Part shown: positions 23,501 to 33,450 of the stretch, piece by piece
How positions within the stretch are numbered: position 1 is the first letter of the stretch
How the letters are laid out: each line of letters opens with the position of its first letter
Assembly: GCA_963760985.1 (NCBI GenBank)
Contig: CAVXFM010000010.1
Span: forward strand, 372,001-436,000
Length of the DNA: 64,000 nucleotides
Reading direction: 5' to 3'
Source of the DNA: JACRDG01 sp963760985
GTDB lineage: Bacteria; Desulfobacterota; Desulfomonilia; Desulfomonilales; Desulfomonilaceae
The notes under the pieces: model-generated
Told to the model about the DNA's origin: nothing
The model's input: the letters and a program-made list of their open reading frames with translations, nothing else
Database searches by the model: none
Made by a program: the position numbers and the translations under genes

Positions 23501-24663
23501 GAAGCCTTCCTCGAAACCCTTGTGGGCACCGATGCGAACCGTTTTTGCCTCGTCTTTGACCGCAAATTCGACCCAGGCTCGGGGATAGCCCGCGACTTCA
23601 ACAATGATCCTGCATATTTCATTCAGAAGGGGGGCCTCTTCCGTGGTGAGCGCCAGTGCTTGGTTACACTCACTGAGCGCTCTCCATGCGCGGGACGCAC
23701 GGAGCAAATGCTTTTCGGTCTGCTCGCGGCGGGCAATCTCAGCCCGAAGGCTCTCGTTCCTCGCGTTCAGTTCGTGAGTCCGTTGCAGAACCCTGCTCTC
23801 CAATTGATCTCGCGCATCTCTCAGGGCTTGTTCCGCGTCTTTGCGTTCCGTGACATCACGGCCCACGGCAAAAATCATCGGTTCTTCAGGAAGAGGAAAA
23901 GCATTCCACGAGATCCATCGATAGGTGCCGTCCTTGCATTGCCACCGATTCTCAAAAGCATATATCGTCTTGCCGGATATGAGGCGTTGCACTGCAGCAA
24001 TCGTGCCCGGCCTGTCGTCCGAGTGAACTAACCGGATCCACGGTTTGCTCAGCAATTGATCTCGGGGCCATGAAAGAACCTTGGTGAACGCGGGATTCAC
24101 TTCCTTGAGGAATCCGTCAAAACCTGAGAAACTCAGCATATCGACGGAGAGGTTGAACACCCGATTCCGTTCCTGTTCCACAATCTTTTGCGCAGTGACG
24201 TCCCGGCCGACACCCTGAATTTCCCACAGGTTACCCTGTTCGTCATAAATAGCGCGATCGGTCCATCGCTGCCACCGGATCTTCCCTTCCGGGTCGATTA
24301 CCCTATGCTCATGTGAGAGGATGGGGCTCTCAGGACTGAGAGACGAAAAAAATGATAATTTACCGCGTCGCTGTCCTCTTCCGGAATCGTTTGAGAAAAG
24401 CGGGTACCCATGAGGTCCCGAAGTTCTTTGCCAAAATAGCGGCAATACGCTGCATTGGCAAACGTGATAGTTCCGTCGGGAAAGTAGCGACAGATGAGTT
24501 CGGTTTGTGATTCGACCACGTCACGGTACCGCTGTGCAATCCTCCTCCAGGTGTCCTCAGTCTCCCCGGACCCGAGTTCCGGTCTTTCCCCCCCGTAGAC
24601 ACCGTTCTCGAATAACCCTACCGTGGTGAAGAGTTGCTCTCCTGTCTCGCCCTGATCGCCCAT
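20525..24663 (-). CDS. Large PAS/GAF hybrid histidine kinase with C-terminal receiver, one frameshift
   Basis: About 1379 aa. In order: a PAS (~45-150), a second PAS, a coiled coil (LESRVLQRTHELNARNESL), a GAF domain (~300-440), four further PAS domains, HisKA (KMEAIGTLAGGMAHDFNNLL), HATPase (NLAVNAKDAMPDGG, DTGQGM, GTGLGLAMVYG) and a receiver (LVIMDLIMPEMGG; FIKKPYD). It has the same core architecture as the giant kinase at 6275-10590 and is clearly paralogous at the C-terminus. The frame breaks at 24345-24351 in a run of seven A; eight would restore NYHFFSSLSPESP. No membrane helix is present. An AGGTGGGGAACC site precedes the ATG. It presumably phosphorylates its own receiver; the output partner is not identifiable. 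Confidence 0.87.
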
Positions 24664-24945
24664 GGTTCCCCACCTGAAAAGCTTAGAGAGTGGCCAGTGA
24701 TTGGATAGAACGACCCGCGTATCATTCCGTGGAAGACGAAGCGGATCTCCCTAGGTGATGCAGAAGCACATCGAGAAAGACAAACCAATCACCGTTTCAA
24801 AATCAATAGACCCAAAGGTTGTATTATTACAAATTGTCGAAGAAGGGAATCCCCGGGACGACATGCCGGCCCACCCCATTGGACAGCGTGCGTCTGTCCA
24901 AGCGGCATTCCCCGAATCCGCCACCGAGTTAAGAAAAGCAGGCGC

Positions 24946-26460
24946 TCAGTCCTCAATGCCGAGCGTCTTCAAATAATGGTTAAGCGAATTTCGGGATATC
25001 CCCAGCAGTCGTGCTGCGCCCACACGGTTGCCTCCTGACCGTCGCAAGGCCTCCAATACCAGTGATCGCTTCAATTCCCTTGAGACATCATTCAGGGACC
25101 TGTCCTCGGGAAAATCAGTGGCAAACGTCCAGATTTTCTCGGTATGACCGAGACCAAGGCTAGACGAGGTAATAGCACCGCCGGCAGACAGGATCAGCGT
25201 CCGCTCCAGGCGATTGCGAAGCTCCCGGACGTTGCCCGGCCAGTCATAGCCTTTGAGTGTGTCCATGACATCCGGGTCGAAGGTGGGCTGAGCGGGAAGA
25301 CGTATATCACGCTGTAATTGGGAGACAAGGTGCCGGACAAGGATAGGTATGTCTTCTCTCCGTTCGCGGAGAGGAGGTATGCGGATGGAGATGACATTAA
25401 GGCGGTAGAACAGGTCGCGACGGAATCGTCCCGTGTCCACCTCATCTTCCAACTCTCGATTGGTGGCTGCGATCAACCTCGCGTTGACCGAGATGCTTTT
25501 CTCTCCGCCCACCCGGGTGAACGATTTGGTGTCGAGAAATGTAAGCAACTTGGCTTGCAAGGAAAGCGAAAGCTCGCCGACCTCGTTGAGGAACAGCGTG
25601 CCTCCTTCGGCCAGTTCCAGCAGACCGCGCTTGCGAGCCCGGGCTCCCGTAAATGCACCGGGTTCATGGCCGAACAGTTCGGACTCGGCAAGTTCGGGCG
25701 AAACGGACGCGCAGTTTATGGCGAAAAAAGGGCCATTGGCTCGCTCGGAACTGTCATGAATGAAACGGGCCATGAAGTCCTTACCGGTTCCGCTTTCGCC
25801 GAGAAGAAGAATCGTGGTTTGCTGGGACGCAACGAGTCGCGCCTTGTCCAAAGCAGCTCTCATTGCGTGGGACGCGGAATCGACCGTGGCGGACACGGGG
25901 GGTGCTGCAGCCCTTCTGCGATCGGTGATGTTTCGCGCGATCCCGCACAAGCCAATGACTTTCCCCGAAGAGTCCCGCAAGGGGACCTTGGTTTCGAGAA
26001 ACGTGGTGGGAACTCCATTGACCGGGACCGTGTGTTCCTGCTCTATTGATTCGCCTTTGAGGACACGCCCGTCGATGACTCTCAAGCGCTGAGACACCTG
26101 GGGGCCGTACAGGTCAGCGTCGGTCTTGCCGATTATTGCAGACTTATCCAGTCTGAAAAGATTCTCCATGGCAGGACACGCGTGGGTGTACTTCAGAGTC
26201 TTGTCTTTGATGTATATACAATCTTGCGCGGTCTCGAAAACCGCGCGGAAACGTTCTTCACTCAGCCGAAGCGCTTCTTCGGAACGTTCGCGCTCGCCAA
26301 TCTCCTGGAGCAGTCTTTGGTTTGCTGCTTCAAGTTCTTGACGTTTGGTCTTTTCCTCTTCGTACACGGTGACAATATCTTCCGCGTATTTCAGAGACTG
26401 CCTGACCAACAGCTCCTTTTCGTCGTCTGGGTCCTTGCGGGTGTCCTTAGTTTTAGTCAC
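24946..26460 (-). CDS. PAS-containing sigma-54 dependent transcriptional activator
   Basis: 504 aa from a GTG preceded by GGGGAGGTTCCC. The N-terminal ~60 residues are the LLVRQSLKYAEDIVTVYEEE coiled-coil module, then a PAS domain (~70-190), then the AAA+ domain: Walker A GESGTGKD, the sigma-54 contact loop GAFTGA, the Walker B region GGTLFLNEVGEL and the sensor segment FRRDLFYRLNVISIRIPPLR. A Fis-type HTH ends the protein (NRVGAARLLGISRNSLNHYL). The Walker B aspartate that precedes the catalytic glutamate is asparagine here. It activates RpoN-dependent promoters in response to a PAS signal; the target genes are unknown. It lacks a receiver, so control is probably direct or through the shared coiled-coil module. 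Confidence 0.9.
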   Translation of the reverse strand: MTKTKDTRKDPDDEKELLVRQSLKYAEDIVTVYEEEKTKRQELEAANQRLLQEIGERERSEEALRLSEERFRAVFETAQDCIYIKDKTLKYTHACPAMENLFRLDKSAIIGKTDADLYGPQVSQRLRVIDGRVLKGESIEQEHTVPVNGVPTTFLETKVPLRDSSGKVIGLCGIARNITDRRRAAAPPVSATVDSASHAMRAALDKARLVASQQTTILLLGESGTGKDFMARFIHDSSERANGPFFAINCASVSPELAESELFGHEPGAFTGARARKRGLLELAEGGTLFLNEVGELSLSLQAKLLTFLDTKSFTRVGGEKSISVNARLIAATNRELEDEVDTGRFRRDLFYRLNVISIRIPPLRERREDIPILVRHLVSQLQRDIRLPAQPTFDPDVMDTLKGYDWPGNVRELRNRLERTLILSAGGAITSSSLGLGHTEKIWTFATDFPEDRSLNDVSRELKRSLVLEALRRSGGNRVGAARLLGISRNSLNHYLKTLGIED

Positions 26461-26595
26461 GGGAACCTCCCCTGGAGGACAGGAGTGTACGTATCATTGT
26501 CACGCGAAACTTCGTCATGAATTCGGGTGTCCCTGCGATTCTCTTTGCAGTGTTCTCGGAAGGCACTGCAGGGCAAGTATGGCCTCGCACCACCA

Positions 26596-26712
26596 TCTCA
26601 GACCAACTGACTGAGGCCTCGGAGTCTGGCAGAGTAAGCGGCTTTCTGTGGACCTGGGCCGAAAATCGTCGCAACCGGCACAACGTGCCACGGTTTCGGG
26701 AAGGCATTGCTT
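26596..26712 (+). repeat. Repeat family R3, copy a
   Basis: About 115 bp with similarity to 29418-29531. The shared blocks are GACCAACTG, GGAGTCTG, CGTGCC/GGTGCC and TTTCGGGAAGGCATTGC (TTTCCGGGGAAAGCCTTGC in copy b). The first block pair forms an inverted repeat (CAGAC with GTCTG). It lies between the sigma-54 regulator start and the 3' end of the receiver gene, on a stretch with no coding sequence. Confidence 0.45.
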
Positions 26713-26726
26713 TACGCTACAGCCTC

Positions 26727-27092
26727 TTAGTCGAGGATCTTGTCGACCTTCTTCATAAGTTCCAGCGGGCTAAAGGGTTTTACGATGTAATCGTCCGCTC
26801 CTGCGTCTTTGCCTTTTTCTCTATCCACGATCTGTCCCTTGGCGGTGAGAAGGATCACCTTGCACTCTTTCGTGCGAGGGTGCTTCTTCAACATCCTGGT
26901 GGCTTCCAGGCCATCAATCGTTCCAGGCATCATCACGTCCATCATGATGAGATCGGGTTCTTCCGCGATGGCTAGCTCAACGCCTTTTTCGCCGTTTTCT
27001 GCTTTAAGCACATGACGATCGCCCCTGCGAAGTGTCTTTTCTACCAGGTCCCTGACTTCTTCCACATCATCTACGATGAGTATTTTCTTCAC
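26727..27092 (-). CDS. Single-domain response regulator
   Basis: 121 aa, consisting of a receiver domain only: VKKILIVDDVEEVRDLVEKT at the start, acidic pocket DD, phospho-acceptor in LIMMDVMMPGTIDG, LLTAKGQ, and the conserved lysine in DDYIVKPF. The GTG start at 27092 is favoured because GAGGAAGGCAGA precedes it and because the open frame further upstream overlaps the kinase stop. It begins 13 bases after that stop, so it is almost certainly the cognate regulator of the GAF/PAS kinase. With no output domain it would act by protein contact or in a phosphorelay. Confidence 0.9.
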   Translation of the reverse strand: MKKILIVDDVEEVRDLVEKTLRRGDRHVLKAENGEKGVELAIAEEPDLIMMDVMMPGTIDGLEATRMLKKHPRTKECKVILLTAKGQIVDREKGKDAGADDYIVKPFSPLELMKKVDKILD

Positions 27093-27105
27093 TCTGCCTT
27101 CCTCC

Positions 27106-28956
27106 TTAAATCGCATCCGCGAATCCAACCGGCAAGGCGAATCGTACTGTCGTACCCTTGCCGTATGCGCTTTCCACCCATACTTGTCCGCCCTCGGCTT
27201 CAATGAGGCTCTTGACGAGACTCATTCCCAGCCCAAGCCCCGGTACGGCCGTATCGGAGGTGTTCGCGCGATAGAATCTGTTGAAAATTTTTGACACCTG
27301 GTCCGGGGTCATACCAATGCCCTCGTCCTGTACGGAAAACTGGCACCGGTCCCCGATCAGTTCGCAGGTCAAGCGAATCAAGCCGCCTTCAGGCGAATAC
27401 CTCTCGCGTTGTTCAGAATGGTTGTCAGGACGTCGGTGAGAAATCTCCGACCCATCATGAGGTGCACGGGTTGTTCGGGGAACACGGTTTCGAAGCGGTG
27501 GATCTTGGACTGCTTGCGAAACGAATCTATGATTTCTTCGATGGATTCTCTCACCTGCCACGGCTCGGGATCCACGGGGATGAACCTTCCCGTGTCGCTT
27601 TTCCAGACGCTCAGGAGCCTCGAAACCAGGGATGCGAGATTCCTGGCCTGAGCGTGAATGCGGGTGAGGCAGTCCTTTGTTTCTTCCTGCGAGAGATCGT
27701 CGCGAATCAAGAGCAGCTCAGAATAGCCAATGATCGATGTGAGTGGGGTTTGCAGTTCATGGGCTGCGGTCGTCACAAATTCGGTCTTCATCTCTTCGAT
27801 TTGCTTGCGGTCTGAGATTTCGCGTGATACGCCCAAGATACCTGCCCGCGCCCCACTAGGGCCTTGCAAGACCGTGGCCGTGATTTCCATCCACACGGTT
27901 GACCCGTCTTTGCGACGATGCTCCACTTCGATGGTTCTTGATAACCCCTCTCGATCAGGTGGAGGTCCTTCGCTGGTGAGTTTCTTCGGCATACACTTGC
28001 ATGAGCAGCTCCCGCGATGCCGGGGTGAACATTTCCAACGGATCCAAAAGCACTATTTCTTCAGGCGTGTATCCGAGGACTTGGTTCACCGAGGGGCTCA
28101 CATACGTGTAACGACCTTTCATGTCTACGGTCCAGATGATCTCTCTCGCGTTCTCCACGAGGGTACGATATCGCAGTTCGCTTTGCTGCAGCGCTTCTTC
28201 GACCCGCTCGCGTTCAGCTATCTGCATCCGCAGCCGGTCGTTGATCCTCACAAGCTCTGCAGTTCGTTGTTCTGCACGTCGCTCCAGTTCTTGATTGGCC
28301 CTTGACAGAGCAGCCTGTGAGGCCATTCTCTCGAGCGCTACTCCAATGCTGAAACTAATCCCCTCGAAAAAACGGATGGTCTTGGAGGTGAAACAGCCTT
28401 CACTCTTGTCATTGAGCTGTACCAGGCCAATGATTTCTCCTTCGGACCGCAGGGGAATGAGCGCTACGGACTCGTACCCCTCTTCAGCGCACACGTTTCC
28501 TTCACAGGACTGGCGGGCACCTACCGAAGCCTTTCCTGGAAGTCGTGACAAGCAGTTAGTCCAGAACGTTCCCGCTTCGGAAAAATGAGACCGGGACCCA
28601 TCTAAACGACTCTGTAAGACCTTGCCGCAGTAGCATTTCAGCAGAAATTTGCCTGATGAGTCGCATGCAGCGGCACTTGAAATGTCCTTAGGGCACAGGA
28701 AATTCTCCGCGTCGACAAAGTGATCCGGAAAACCACTCGTGACGCAATAGGGAAAGTCCGCGTCGTCACGCAGGCGCACTCCCACTGCATCGAGTTGCGT
28801 GAAATGTCTGATCTTGTGCACGATATCGCGAAGAACTTGTTGCCGATCGCGAACGGACCGATTGAGAAGCTCAAGAATTTCGAGAGCCAGGGCGTTTTTC
28901 TCCTGTACCCTCTTGAGCTTCATACAAGACGCTGTATTTTTATTCTCCTGCCGCAT
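27106..28956 (-). CDS. GAF-PAS sensor histidine kinase, two frameshifts
   Basis: About 616 aa from the ATG at 28956 (uncertain: no clear ribosome site; the frame stays open to 29079). The GAF domain (~20-215) has a run of conserved cysteines (FLCPKDI, LLKCYCGKVL, SCEGNVC) found in a GAF family common in these bacteria and possibly metal- or redox-sensing. A coiled coil, one PAS (~260-380), HisKA (FVTTAAHELQTPLTSIIGYS) and HATPase (ILNNAERYSPEGG, DEGIGM, GLGLGMSLVK) follow. Breaks lie at ~27997 (one extra C in GCCGAAG) and ~27405 (one lost G in GCGGAGAGG), with net zero length change. It is followed by its receiver at 27092. Confidence 0.83.
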
Positions 28957-29079
28957 CGAGTCGTCCACGGATTCTTTGTCTCTCGGTTGTGCTTCATCCT
29001 GTCCTACCGAGGGCACACCGGAGCGCCATGTCACAAGGCACTTTTCCTGCCAACGACCATGACCTGACAGTGCCACCAA

Positions 29080-30061
29080 AGAACGAAAGTCGCTCTGGGT
29101 GGTTGGTTTCCTATGGGATTTCTTCGCTCACGCACCAAAAATCATCATGCACTAAGCAGTAAACCGAGTCAACGAGAATGGGGTGGAACGAGGCTACTCC
29201 AAGGAGGCGTGGCAAAATCAGCGAGTAGATTTTGCGCCCGAAGAAAACCAGGTTTTTCTCTTGACAGCAGAATCCGCCTTGTGAAACATGAGCCGACGAC
29301 ACGAGGACATACTGGGGGGGGGAACTGCATGTCTTAGGTGACAGCGCCCGGGAGCGTGTTGCGTAACGCCGATCATGGTGACCACCGTGGTACTCGGTGT
29401 ATCGCGCGACGCGGTGTCGGACCAACTGCCCGGCTCCTGGGAGTCTGACACACCAAGCTTTTTCTTGGCAACATGCGCCTGAAGACATCGGAACCGATGC
29501 CGCGGTGCCGCGTTTCCGGGGAAAGCCTTGCGTGCGGCAACCGCGTCCTTGTCATCGACCCAGAGCTCGATCAAGTTTGTGGGTCGGCGGCGTTCCCCAA
29601 GAAATCCTTTCTCTGCTTCACTCAGCAAAAGCTTTTATCAAGGAAGTTGCATCCTTTTCGGTGACTTCCGGGGGGGAGATGCGCCCACATGTCGAGGCCG
29701 TTCTGTGGGATTGTCCGGGGGGGCAGAACAAAAAACCATCACGTGGTTCTCTCCTTTCCTCGAAATCGAACAAAAAACACACATGGAATTGGGCGGAGCC
29801 TTGCGACGACCGCTCGTCACTCGCGGAACGGCAGATTCCTGCCTCTCTAGCCGGACATGCGTGGTTTTTGGTCACCCTGAGCACGTTGGCCGGGCCTTTC
29901 GTACCGTCGTCACACGCGGCATAGGCGCAACGTATGGTAATGACTGGGTGTTGCCATTTATATGCCCCCCTAAGAAAGATGGCACGATAATTGCGTGTTG
30001 TGAGGCGAGGGCCGCGGAGGCCCGATTCAGGATTTGAGGCACAACTGCCAGGGAGGGCGAG
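29080..30061. other. Intergenic region with one R3 repeat; no gene recognised
   Basis: Nearly 1 kb between the divergent kinase (- strand) and ankyrin gene (+ strand). Open frames here lack ribosome sites and recognisable domains. The only structure seen is R3 copy b (29418-29531). The last 60 bases form the leader of the ankyrin gene, with a GGGAGGG ribosome site just before its ATG. Confidence 0.5.
29418..29531 (+). repeat. Repeat family R3, copy b
   Basis: Similar to 26596-26712. It starts with TGTCGGACCAACTG and pairs with GAGTCTGACA downstream, so the stem is preserved although the bases differ from copy a. It ends in TTTCCGGGGAAAGCCTTGCG, then GCGGCAACCGCG, which also resembles the reversed segment at 57662-57780. 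Non-coding. Confidence 0.45.
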
Positions 30062-31214
30062 ATGAAAACGAATCGCATATACTTAGTACTGACTTTGATG
30101 GGGGTGATGATGGTGATCGCTTGGTCAACTCCCTCGGCCGCGGAATCCCCCCGACTCTTCAGTATGTGGCAGCCTCATAAGAGCACTCCCGGAGAATTGC
30201 TGAGAAGCGCGGCATACGAGGGCAATCTTTCTGAAATAACACGTCTCCTGGCCCAGGGTGCCGATGTCGATGCACGTGACAAGGAGGGCTGGACACCGCT
30301 GATTTGGGCCCAGGTTGGCAATCGCTCCGAGGCAGTTAAGTTGCTCGCGCAGAGAGGGGCTATGATTGACGCGGAGGATAACTCAGGCTTCACCGCGTTA
30401 CACCAGGCTGCCACGGCTGGCCGAGAGACAGTGATGGCAGGTACTCCTCGCTCGTGGTGCGGATGTCGAAAGCGTGAGTCGCTATGGGTGCACGCCACTC
30501 ATGGACGCCTCGGCTTACGGAAAATCGATGGCAGTGGAACTCCTCCTGGCCGGTGGAGCCGACCCGAATGCGATAAGCACCAAGGGCGATACTGCGGTGT
30601 CTCTCGCGGAAAAGCGCGGCCACAAGAATGTGGCAATGTTGCTGGTGGCGAACGGTGCGGATCCCAACCTTCAGGGCAAGAGACTGCAAGCAGCGCTGGC
30701 CAAGAGCGGTTCTCGGTCTGCAGGGCCTACGCGTGTCCGACTCGCGGGGCAAATGAGAAATCCCGAGGTGTTGGAGTCCCTGTGCCACGAGTGCCTGTCT
30801 CAGGAGGCTGACGCCAATCTCAGGCTAATCTCCGGGCAGCGGCCGGACTCTCACAGTAGATTAGCAGCGTGGTGTCAGAAAAGAGGCATTAAGAATGGCA
30901 GCGAAACACGGGCATTCGAACAGGCTTCGGGCAATGCACGGCTCTCGGAAGCCGTGCCGGGAACTGTGAGCGGAAAAAATGGCAGCGCCTCGTACCTGAT
31001 TCGGGAAGCCATCGCGACATGGGAGCAGCTCCAAGCGAAATATCCCCATGCTGACAAACGCTTGCGAGACCTTTCCCGCAAAGGCATTTCCCCTGATACC
31101 TTGGCACGTAAGGAGCCCCTGGTGCAAAAGGCCATGCAAATATGGATGAGCTTGCAGAGTGAGCACCCTGATCTGGCAGCGCAGTTGCTGAGTATTGCCG
31201 GAATGAGCCGATGA
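30062..31214 (+). CDS. Secreted ankyrin-repeat protein, one frameshift
   Basis: 383 aa when restored. An N-terminal signal peptide (NRIYLVLTLMGVMMVIAWS, then TPSAAES) points to export to the periplasm. Residues ~40-205 hold five ankyrin repeats of ~33 aa (GNLSEITRLLAQGADVDARD; GFTALHQAATAGRE; GCTPLMDASAYGKS; GDTAVSLAEKRGHK). The C-terminal ~170 residues are helical and unassigned. The frame breaks at 30440, where one extra G lies directly before GTAC; removing it gives the correct 33-residue spacing. Ankyrin domains bind proteins; the partner is unknown. A GGGAGGG site precedes the ATG. Confidence 0.82.
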
Positions 31215-31291
31215 TTGCGGATCCGACGAGGCACGACGCATCCACTCATGCGGGGTACAGAGGGCAACCCCAGCCCCTGGAGGTAACAGCC

Positions 31292-31510
31292 ATGGCTCAA
31301 GACAGCAGAATGCCCACGAACGACATTGACGAGCGCACGCTCTTCATACACCAGTCACTCAAGTATGCGGAAGACTTTGTGACGCTCTACGAGGAAAGCG
31401 AAGCAATGCGCAAGGAATTGCAGAGAGTTAAGGTGATGCTAGCTGCAGAGATAGCTGCTCGGCGTAAAGCAGAAACAGAATTGAGGGGAAAGACCTCTTG
31501 CGCGTGCTGA
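31292..31510 (+). CDS. Small stand-alone QSLKYAED coiled-coil protein
   Basis: 72 aa, with a strong GGAGGT ribosome site 7 nt before the ATG. Nearly the whole protein is the coiled-coil module FIHQSLKYAEDFVTLYEESE (residues ~18-37) followed by a heptad-like helix ending AEIAARRKAETELRG. The same module opens the HisKA_2 kinase (19867) and the sigma-54 activator (26460). After it the frame stops at once (KTSCAC) and no domain follows. It could be a regulator that pairs with those proteins, or the 5' remnant of a lost sensor gene; the good ribosome site slightly favours a real product. It follows the ankyrin gene by 77 bases. Confidence 0.65.
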   Translation: MAQDSRMPTNDIDERTLFIHQSLKYAEDFVTLYEESEAMRKELQRVKVMLAAEIAARRKAETELRGKTSCAC

Positions 31511-31861
31511 TCCGCAATCGGTCGGCAGGCTGGCTTCTTCGATCAGAGGGATCAACGACTCAGGCGCAAACACGCCTCACAATCAAAGCGCAATCCTTTT
31601 CACGTCCTCTTCGCACACAAATTTCGGGGATCGCGAAACGCGGCGGCCACAAGCTGGCTTGCCGCACGAGATCCATTTCATGCGGGATCGGGTCCCCTGG
31701 GGGCCTTCGCGGCGTGATGGTTATTCCTGCTTTACGATTCCCGGGGGTTTTTCACCAAGTGTCCGGGGCATGTGTATCCGGCTCACATTCTTTCCCAAGG
31801 AAAGCAGGCCGATGAGGAACGTGTCGTTCCCAGTCCGATCACGCTCAAGGACAAGCGCCCG
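31511..31861. other. Intergenic region, no gene recognised
   Basis: About 350 bases between convergent genes (small coiled-coil protein and HD-GYP regulator). It was checked for a continuation of the coiled-coil gene in other frames; no PAS or kinase-like segment was found. Confidence 0.45.
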
Positions 31862-32911
31862 TCATCCCACGGCCCGTTCCTTCACATCTTCGCGGATTCT
31901 GCCGAGCACGGGGACCAAATCCATAAAACATTCGAAAATGCGGGACCCGAAATAGTCTCCTCCTGCTGCCATCATGATAGAAAGGGCCTGTGTCTCGGGG
32001 ATCGCTCGACGGTACACTCTATGGTGAACCATTGCATCATAGACGTCCACTACGGCCACGATAGCTGCAGAAGCAGGTATTTCTTCACCAGTCAGTCCTC
32101 GAGGGTATCCGGACCCGTCCCACCGCTCGTGGTGAAACAAAGCGATCTCTCTTGCCATTTGAATCAGCGGCACCTGTGATCCGTCAAGGATGTCGGCTCC
32201 AATTGCCGCGTGAGTCTTCATGATCTCGAATTCGTCTACGGTCAGTTTGCCGGGCTTGCGGAGGATCGAATCGGGAATCCCGATTTTCCCGACATCATGC
32301 ATGGGAGCTGCCAGACGAATTTGTTCAACGGCTTCACGGCTCCATGCAAGGGCTCGGGCCATCTCTGCGGAGTAGAGCCCGATTCGCCGCACATGGGCTC
32401 CAGTCTCGTCATCACGGGATCCGGTTGCAGAAAGCAGCCGGAGGATGATTTCCTCTTCTCTTTGCCTTACTTCCTTGGTTCTTTGGAGGACCTGGGCCTC
32501 GAGTTCCCGCTCGTAATCGCGACTCAGAAGCAGCAAGCGACGTCGCTCCAGCGCGTTGACGACGGATATGATGATTTCATTGCGTTCAAAAGGCTTGGTG
32601 ACATATCCGTATGCCCCGAGTTCAAGTGCGATGATGGCCGTTTTTCTGTCATCCACGGCTGTCACCATTATGACGGCAATGTCCGGGAACAAAGGCTTCA
32701 TGACCATCAAAAGATCCATTCCGGACATGCGAGGCATCATGATGTCGCTCACGAGCAGATCGAACTTTTCTCCGTTCAAGAGTTCGAGTGCGGTTTCGCC
32801 GTCTGCCGCGGTGGAGCATGCATAACCTTCCGCACTAAGCCATCGTTTGAGCAGATCGCAGATGTAAGGCTCATCGTCCACTATGAGGATTCTTGCTGGT
32901 CGCTCTTGCAT
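31862..32911 (-). CDS. Response regulator with HD-GYP output, second copy
   Basis: 349 aa. Receiver at ~8-122 (ILIVDDEPYICDLL; LLVSDIMMPRMSG; YVTKPFE), helix linker (EAQVLQRTKEVRQREEE), then HD-GYP with MHDVGKIGIP, HHERWDGSGYP and VVDVYDAM. It is paralogous to the protein at 11424-12608 along its whole length, including the ALERRRLL linker start. Predicted cyclic di-GMP phosphodiesterase. It lies at the 3' end of the - strand group that also holds a GGDEF cyclase and a PilZ-like protein. Confidence 0.9.
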   Translation of the reverse strand: MQERPARILIVDDEPYICDLLKRWLSAEGYACSTAADGETALELLNGEKFDLLVSDIMMPRMSGMDLLMVMKPLFPDIAVIMVTAVDDRKTAIIALELGAYGYVTKPFERNEIIISVVNALERRRLLLLSRDYERELEAQVLQRTKEVRQREEEIILRLLSATGSRDDETGAHVRRIGLYSAEMARALAWSREAVEQIRLAAPMHDVGKIGIPDSILRKPGKLTVDEFEIMKTHAAIGADILDGSQVPLIQMAREIALFHHERWDGSGYPRGLTGEEIPASAAIVAVVDVYDAMVHHRVYRRAIPETQALSIMMAAGGDYFGSRIFECFMDLVPVLGRIREDVKERAVG

Positions 32912-33450
32912 AAGCCGTCGTACCTCCGCGCACAGACTCCGGTGACGTCGTTACCACGTGGGGAAAAAATAACTCAAGTTTGGTGTGGTGCCAATGGTTC
33001 ATCGGCTTCGTGGTCTTGACCTCGTGTCGAGCTGCGCCCATACTTTACCGATTTGAGGGCTCCAAACCCTGTATTCGGTAACGCGAAAAAATGCGTTCGC
33101 GCACAGGATCATAGCCGTGGCGAAAATTCTTGACCTCATTGGCTCGACCTTCGCAGGAACGAACCGATGAGGAACACGGGGGGGCAGAAAATCCCTCCTA
33201 TTTCGCGCGACACCATGCCGTCGAATCTTCGTGCAGACTCCCCCTGCACCATCTCCTGAAAGCTCGAGTCATCCGGTCAGAATTCTTGGCAACTGCCGTA
33301 AGTCAAGCTGAGAAAGGCTCTACAGACAGGTCCGCGTCAACGGCGTGTACCATCCCCCGTTCGAACAATCACAAGCTTTTCTAAGGAATTGTCGTGTGAG
33401 ATACGGTCGTGATCGTGGAAGCACAGGTCATGCCACCGAGGCCCGCAAGG
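32912..33450. other. Intergenic region, no gene recognised
   Basis: About 540 bases between the HD-GYP gene start and the receiver gene end, both on the - strand. No coding signal was found. A CCGTTCGAAC segment near 33358 resembles a tRNA T-loop, but no cloverleaf could be built around it. Confidence 0.4.

Noticed and set aside
22466..24031. A 521-aa open frame on the + strand, inside the large PAS/GAF kinase
   Set aside because: It is antisense to a clearly conserved kinase frame, with no ribosome site or domain; long antisense frames are common in GC-rich codons.
33350..33390. A tRNA T-loop-like CCGTTCGAAC
   Set aside because: No acceptor, D or anticodon arms could be assembled around it.
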